From Cellulosimicrobium composti (GTDB lineage Bacteria; Actinomycetota; Actinomycetes; Actinomycetales; Cellulomonadaceae): 63,457 nt of DNA. This document shows, in pieces, positions 59,337 to 63,457 of this stretch (within the stretch, counting starts at the first letter, position 1; every line of letters begins with the position of its first letter). The notes under the pieces were generated by a model. It was not told the origin of the DNA. It ran no database searches and saw only the letters and a list, made by a program, of their open reading frames with translations. The position numbers and the translations under genes are program-made. The DNA lies in assembly GCF_009711085.1 (NCBI RefSeq), contig NZ_WMKA01000016.1, positions 15,648-79,104 of the forward strand, written 5' to 3'.

Positions 59337-59942
59337 TCAGGGGGCGCCGAGCCCCGCGCGGAACTCGTCCTCGAGGATGCTCATGACCGTCGCGTCGGCC
59401 CACCCGTCGCCGTCGCGGTAGACGTCGCGCAGGCGGCCCTCCTCGCGGAACCCGAGGGACTCGTAGAGCATGCGCGCCCGCGGGTTGATGCTCAGCACGT
59501 CGAGGCTCACCCGGTGCAGGTGCGGCCCCTCGTGCCGCACGCCGTCCACGTCAGTCGCGCCGTCGAACGCGAAGCGCAGCACCTCGAAGATCGCCTCGCG
59601 CCCGTAGCCCCGCCCCCGGTAGTTCGGGAGCAGCGCGAGACGCAGGTTCGCGGAGCGCGCGTCCTCGTCGAGGTCGTTGAGCACGATCTCGCCGATCATC
59701 TCGTCGCTGACCTGCTGCCCGTCGCGCACGGCACCGGGCGTGATCGCCCAGTCGAACCGGCCCTCGCGGTCGCTGACCGTCGCCGACCACTCGTCGACCT
59801 GCTTGCGCGTGAACGTCGCCGTCGTCCCCGTGAGCCGGTTCGACTCCGGGTCCTGCAGCGACTCCCACATGCGGTCGGCGTCCCGCGCCTCGATCGGGCG
59901 CAGGCGCACCATCTCGCCGAGCAGGACCGGTCCGCGCGTCAC
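59337..59942 (-). CDS. GNAT-family N-acetyltransferase (RimJ/RimL type)
   Basis: A 201-residue acetyltransferase. It begins TRGPVLLGEMVRLRPIEARDADRMWESLQDPESNRLTGT, the usual RimJ/RimL start. The acetyl-CoA loop is RLALLPNYRGRGYGREAIFEVLRFAFDG and the C-terminal end HRVSLDVLSINPRARMLYESLGFREEGRLRD with the catalytic Tyr/Asn-Arg region. It probably acetylates a protein N-terminus or small amine. GTG 59942 starts 4 bp after the gatB stop, so it is likely co-transcribed with gatCAB; an ATG further upstream would overlap gatB. Confidence 0.87.
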   Translation of the reverse strand: MTRGPVLLGEMVRLRPIEARDADRMWESLQDPESNRLTGTTATFTRKQVDEWSATVSDREGRFDWAITPGAVRDGQQVSDEMIGEIVLNDLDEDARSANLRLALLPNYRGRGYGREAIFEVLRFAFDGATDVDGVRHEGPHLHRVSLDVLSINPRARMLYESLGFREEGRLRDVYRDGDGWADATVMSILEDEFRAGLGAP

Positions 59943-59946
59943 CGCG

Positions 59947-61452
59947 TCAGCCGATCCGCTCGAGGATGAGCTCGCGCACACGACCGGCGTCCGCCTGGCC
60001 GCGCGTCGCCTTCATGACCGCGCCGATGATGGCACCGACCGGCCCGAGGTTGCCGCCCCGGACCTTCTCGACCACGTCGGGCTGCGCGGCCAGCGCCTCG
60101 TCGATCGCGGCGAGCAGCGCACCGTCGTCGGAGACGACCTCGAGCCCGCGCGCCGTGACGACCTGCTCGGGGTCGCCCTCGCCCGCGAGCACGCCCTCGA
60201 GCACCTGGCGCGCGAGCTTGTCGTTGATGCGGCCCGAGTCGACGAGCCCCTGGAGCTCGGCGATCTGTGCGGGCGTGACGCTGAGCTCCTCGAGCGTGAC
60301 CTCGTCCTGCTTCGCACGACGCGCGAGCTCGCCCATCCACCACTTGCGGGCGCCGGCCGGGCTCGTGCCCGCGGCGACGGTCGCCTCGATGAGGTCGATC
60401 GCCCCCGCGTTGACGACGTCACGCATCTCCGCGTCGGCGTAGCCCCACTCGCCCTGCAGGCGGCGACGACGCGCGACCGGCAGCTCGGGCAGGCCCGCAC
60501 GGATCTCCTCGATCCACTCGCGCGGGGGCGCGATCGGGACGAGGTCGGGCTCCGGGAAGTACCGGTAGTCCTCGGCGTCGGACTTCACGCGGCCCGACGT
60601 CGTGATGCCGGTGTCCTCGTGCCAGTGCCGCGTCTCCTGGACGATGGTGCCACCGGCGTCGAGCACGGCGGCCTGGCGCGAGATCTCGTAGCGCACGGCC
60701 CGCTCGACCGAGCGGAACGAGTTGACGTTCTTCGTCTCGGTGCGCGTGCCGAGCGGCGACTCGGGCGTGGGGCGCAGCGACAGGTTCACGTCGGCGCGGA
60801 CGTTGCCGCGCTCCATCCGGGCCTCCGAGACGTCGAGCGCGCGGAAGATGTCGCGCAGCGTCTGCACGTACGCGCGCGCGACCTCCGGCGCGCGGTCGCC
60901 CGCGCCCGTGATCGGCCGCGTGACGATCTCCACGAGCGGGATGCCCGCGCGGTTGTAGTCGACGAGCGAGTACTCCGCGCCGTGGATGCGCCCGGTGGCG
61001 CCGCCGACGTGGGTGTTCTTGCCCGCGTCCTCCTCCATGTGCGCGCGCTCGATCTCGACGCGGAACACCGTGCCGTCCTCGAGCTCGACGTCGATCCACC
61101 CGTCGTACGCGATGGGCTCGTCGTACTGCGACGTCTGGAAGTTCTTCGGGACGTCCGGGTAGAAGTAGTTCTTGCGCGCGAAGCGGCACGTCTCGGCGAT
61201 CTGGCAGTTGAGCGCGAGGCCGATGCGGATCGCGTACTCGACGGCCTTGCCGTTGACGACGGGCAGCGCGCCCGGCAGGCCCAGCGAGACCGGGGTCACC
61301 TGGGTGTTCGGCTCCGCGCCGAAGCTCACCTCGGCGGGGCAGAACATCTTGGTCAGCGTGCCCAGCTCGACGTGCACCTCGATCCCGATGACGGGGTCGT
61401 AGCGGCGCGTGGCGTCGGCATAGTCGACGAGGTCGACGGTCGTGGCGGTCAT
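59947..61452 (-). CDS. gatB: Asp/Glu-tRNA amidotransferase subunit B
   Basis: The tRNA-binding and kinase subunit of GatCAB, which amidates Asp-tRNA(Asn) or Glu-tRNA(Gln). The protein has 501 residues, normal for the family. The cradle domain opens [64 protein letters not shown] with zinc site [34 protein letters not shown]. It ends with the YqeY-like tail ([30 protein letters not shown]). It starts 4 bp after gatA. Confidence 0.97.
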   Translation of the reverse strand: MTATTVDLVDYADATRRYDPVIGIEVHVELGTLTKMFCPAEVSFGAEPNTQVTPVSLGLPGALPVVNGKAVEYAIRIGLALNCQIAETCRFARKNYFYPDVPKNFQTSQYDEPIAYDGWIDVELEDGTVFRVEIERAHMEEDAGKNTHVGGATGRIHGAEYSLVDYNRAGIPLVEIVTRPITGAGDRAPEVARAYVQTLRDIFRALDVSEARMERGNVRADVNLSLRPTPESPLGTRTETKNVNSFRSVERAVRYEISRQAAVLDAGGTIVQETRHWHEDTGITTSGRVKSDAEDYRYFPEPDLVPIAPPREWIEEIRAGLPELPVARRRRLQGEWGYADAEMRDVVNAGAIDLIEATVAAGTSPAGARKWWMGELARRAKQDEVTLEELSVTPAQIAELQGLVDSGRINDKLARQVLEGVLAGEGDPEQVVTARGLEVVSDDGALLAAIDEALAAQPDVVEKVRGGNLGPVGAIIGAVMKATRGQADAGRVRELILERIG

Positions 61453-61456
61453 CGGG

Positions 61457-62989
61457 TCAGCCCTCCAGCTCGGTCGTGGCCGTGGGCAGCGCCGGCGCGC
61501 GGTCGAGCAGCGGCCCGCCCCACGTACTCAGGAGCGCGGACTCGAGCGCGGCGCCCACCCGGTACATGCGGTCGTCGGCCTTGGCCGGCGCGAGGATCTG
61601 GAAGCCGACGGGCAGGCCGTCGTCCGACAGGCCCGACGGCACCGACATCCCCGGGACGCCCGCGAGGTTCGCGGGGATGGTCGCGACGTCGTTGAGGTAC
61701 ATCGCGAGCGGGTCGTCGAGCTTCTCGCCGAACCGGAACGCCGTGGTCGGCGCCGTCGGGGAGACGAGGACGTCCGCCTGCTCGAACGCCGCGGCGAAGT
61801 CGCGCTGGATCAGCGTGCGCACCTTCTGCGCGCTGCCGTAGTACGCGTCGTAGTAGCCCGCGGACAGCGCGTAGGTGCCGAGGATGACGCGGCGCTTGAC
61901 CTCGTCACCGAAGCCCGCGCCGCGCGTGGCGGCCATGACGCGCTCGGCGGTGACGGGACCCTCCTCGGGCTCGACGCGCAGGCCGAACCGCATGCCGTCG
62001 AACTTCGCGAGGTTGCTCGACGCCTCCGACGGCATGATGAGGTAGTACGCGCCGAGGGCGTACTCGAAGTGGGGGCACGAGACCTCGACGACCTCGGCGC
62101 CCAGGCCGCGCAGGAGGTCGAGGGACTGCGCGAAGCGCGCGCTCACGCCCTCCTGGTAGCCCTCGCCGCTGAGCTCCTTGACGACGCCGACGCGCAGGCC
62201 GGTCAGGTCGCCGCCGGCGCCCTGCACCGCGGCGTCGACGAGCGCGGGCGCACGGCCCGGGATCGACGTCGAGTCGCGCGGGTCGTACCCGCCGATGAGC
62301 TCGTGGAGGAGCGCCGAGTCGAGCACGGTGCGCGTCACGGGGCCCGCCTGGTCGAGCGACGACGCCATGGCGATGAGGCCGTAGCGCGAGACGCCGCCGT
62401 ACGTCGGCTTCACGCCGACGGTGCCGGTGACGGCGCCGGGCTGACGGATCGAGCCGCCGGTGTCGGTGCCGATCGCGAGCGGAGCCTCGAACGCCGCGAC
62501 GGCCGCGGCGGACCCGCCGCCCGAGCCGCCGGGGATGCGGTCGAGGTCCCACGGGTTGCGGGTGTTGCCGAACGCGGAGTGCTCGGTCGACGACCCCATG
62601 GCGAACTCGTCCATGTTCGTCTTGCCGAGGATGGGCAGCCCGGCGGCACGGATCTTCTCGACGAGCGTGGCGTCGTAGGGCGGGATCCAGCCCTCGAGGA
62701 TCTTCGAGCCGGCCGTGGTCGGCATGCCCTTGGTGACGACGACGTCCTTGACGGCGACGGGGACGCCCGCGAGCCGGTGCAGGGACGCGCCCGCGGCGCG
62801 GCGCTCGTCGACGGAGCGCGCGATCGCCAGCGCCTCGTCGGCGTTCACGTGGAGGAAGGCGTTGACGGCGCCGTCGACGGTGGCGATCCGGTCGAGGTGC
62901 GCCTGGGTGGCGTCGACGCTGGTGAACTCGCCGGCCGCGAGGCCGTCGGCGAGCTCGGACGCGCTGAGGCGCGTGAGGTCCTGGGTCAT
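61457..62989 (-). CDS. gatA: Asp/Glu-tRNA amidotransferase subunit A
   Basis: The glutaminase subunit of GatCAB, generating ammonia for tRNA amidation. The protein has 510 residues. The amidase Ser-cisSer-Lys catalytic core is intact: [22 protein letters not shown] (Lys), the glycine/serine loop [53 protein letters not shown] and [53 protein letters not shown] is typical of GatA. It is 1 bp downstream of gatC and 4 bp upstream of gatB. Confidence 0.97.
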   Translation of the reverse strand: MTQDLTRLSASELADGLAAGEFTSVDATQAHLDRIATVDGAVNAFLHVNADEALAIARSVDERRAAGASLHRLAGVPVAVKDVVVTKGMPTTAGSKILEGWIPPYDATLVEKIRAAGLPILGKTNMDEFAMGSSTEHSAFGNTRNPWDLDRIPGGSGGGSAAAVAAFEAPLAIGTDTGGSIRQPGAVTGTVGVKPTYGGVSRYGLIAMASSLDQAGPVTRTVLDSALLHELIGGYDPRDSTSIPGRAPALVDAAVQGAGGDLTGLRVGVVKELSGEGYQEGVSARFAQSLDLLRGLGAEVVEVSCPHFEYALGAYYLIMPSEASSNLAKFDGMRFGLRVEPEEGPVTAERVMAATRGAGFGDEVKRRVILGTYALSAGYYDAYYGSAQKVRTLIQRDFAAAFEQADVLVSPTAPTTAFRFGEKLDDPLAMYLNDVATIPANLAGVPGMSVPSGLSDDGLPVGFQILAPAKADDRMYRVGAALESALLSTWGGPLLDRAPALPTATTELEG

Positions 62990-62990
62990 C

Positions 62991-63287
62991 TCACTCCTCC
63001 CCGAGGATCTGCGGGACGGCGAAGCGCCCGTCCTCCGCCGACGGCGCGGCCGCGAGGACATCCCCGACCGGCAAGGCCGGCTCGGGCACGTCGTCGCGGA
63101 AGACGTTCGTCATCGGGAGGGGGTGGCTCGTCGCAGGGACGTCGGGCGTCGCGACCTCGCTGACCTTGGCGATGGCGTCGACGATGACGTCGAGCTCGCC
63201 GGAGAGCCGGTCCAGCTCCTCGGGTCGCAGATCGATGCGGGCCAGCGCGGCGACGCGCGCGACCTCGTCACGGGAGATGGTGGACAT
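62991..63287 (-). CDS. gatC: Asp/Glu-tRNA amidotransferase subunit C
   Basis: The small stabilising subunit of GatCAB. The protein has 98 residues. [42 protein letters not shown] is the conserved N-terminus and [19 protein letters not shown] the conserved hairpin belt. ATG 63287 is chosen because TAGAAT lies 7 nt upstream (63300-63295), a leaderless layout; the in-frame ATG 63296 would sit inside that box. First gene of gatC-gatA-gatB-GNAT. Confidence 0.95.
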   Translation of the reverse strand: MSTISRDEVARVAALARIDLRPEELDRLSGELDVIVDAIAKVSEVATPDVPATSHPLPMTNVFRDDVPEPALPVGDVLAAAPSAEDGRFAVPQILGEE

Positions 63288-63439
63288 GCTCGCCATTCTA
63301 GTGGGGCGGCACCCGGCCCTCGCGCGCGCGACCGCCGGCCGGACGCGACGGTCTCGGCGGTTCGGTCGCCCCGCGTCACGGACGCTGCCGGGGTGCGGGC
63401 AGAGACGGCGGCGAGGTGCCTGGTCGTGGAAATGCCGAA

Positions 63440-63457
63440 GGCCCACCCCGTGTGGGG
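63440..63457. terminator. Hairpin truncated at the window edge
   Basis: GGCCCACCCC-GTGT-GGGG begins a GC hairpin that the window end cuts off. It probably terminates a gene entering from the right. Confidence 0.35.

Overview
The window is high-GC actinobacterial DNA. Gene content, G/C-ending codons, GTG and TTG starts, and several leaderless-type promoters (TAnnnT-like box 6-7 nt before the start codon) fit the order Micrococcales. A Cellulosimicrobium, Cellulomonas or Promicromonospora relative is my inference, not something I could test. I recognise no tRNA, rRNA, phage, transposase or CRISPR array. Coding density is high, and most genes lie on the minus strand in operons with 1-4 bp overlaps.

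Layout. 1-4011: two GNAT acetyltransferases, a VIT-family membrane protein, a YbaK-type deacylase, a YccF membrane protein and a YggS-type PLP protein. 4036-11262 (minus): a peptidoglycan amino-sugar recycling operon made of a sugar ABC binding protein, two permeases, NagZ, AnmK and MurQ. Every junction after the first permease overlaps by 4 bp. 11481-24787: lipoate ligase, then most of branched-chain amino acid synthesis (cimA, ilvE, leuB, ilvC, ilvN, ilvB). cimA and ilvB each follow a leader peptide and an intrinsic-type terminator. A ROK regulator, an ASCH protein and an isochorismatase-like hydrolase are interspersed. An 88-bp tandem repeat seeded by the ilvC 3' end and a large inverted repeat lie downstream of ilvC. 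24821-27296: an alpha-glucosidase and a lipoprotein.

27379-34699 is a compact specialised-metabolism locus: an OleA-like thiolase, GT2 glycosyltransferase, P450, OleC-like AMP ligase and OleD-like reductase form one minus-strand operon with 4-bp overlaps, and a second P450 is divergent. It resembles the olefin/beta-lactone pathway without the OleB decarboxylase. This is the best candidate here for an undescribed system. 34721-45568: lipoproteins, a pterin dehydratase-VOC fusion, two different ilvD paralogues, a DoxX-like protein, a POT transporter, a photolyase, and an ArsR-AHSA1 pair with two palindromic operators.

45624-59074 is a ureide and glyoxylate block. Uricase, HIU hydrolase and OHCU decarboxylase make allantoin. 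Allantoinase and ureidoglycine aminohydrolase carry it further. Gcl, tartronate semialdehyde reductase and hydroxypyruvate isomerase take glyoxylate to glycerate, and malate synthase with malic enzyme takes it to pyruvate. An IclR regulator sits in the block, and a TTCC-N7-GGAA palindrome occurs before each of the three operons. 59337-63287: a GNAT protein and gatCAB, the amidotransferase for Asn-tRNA/Gln-tRNA.
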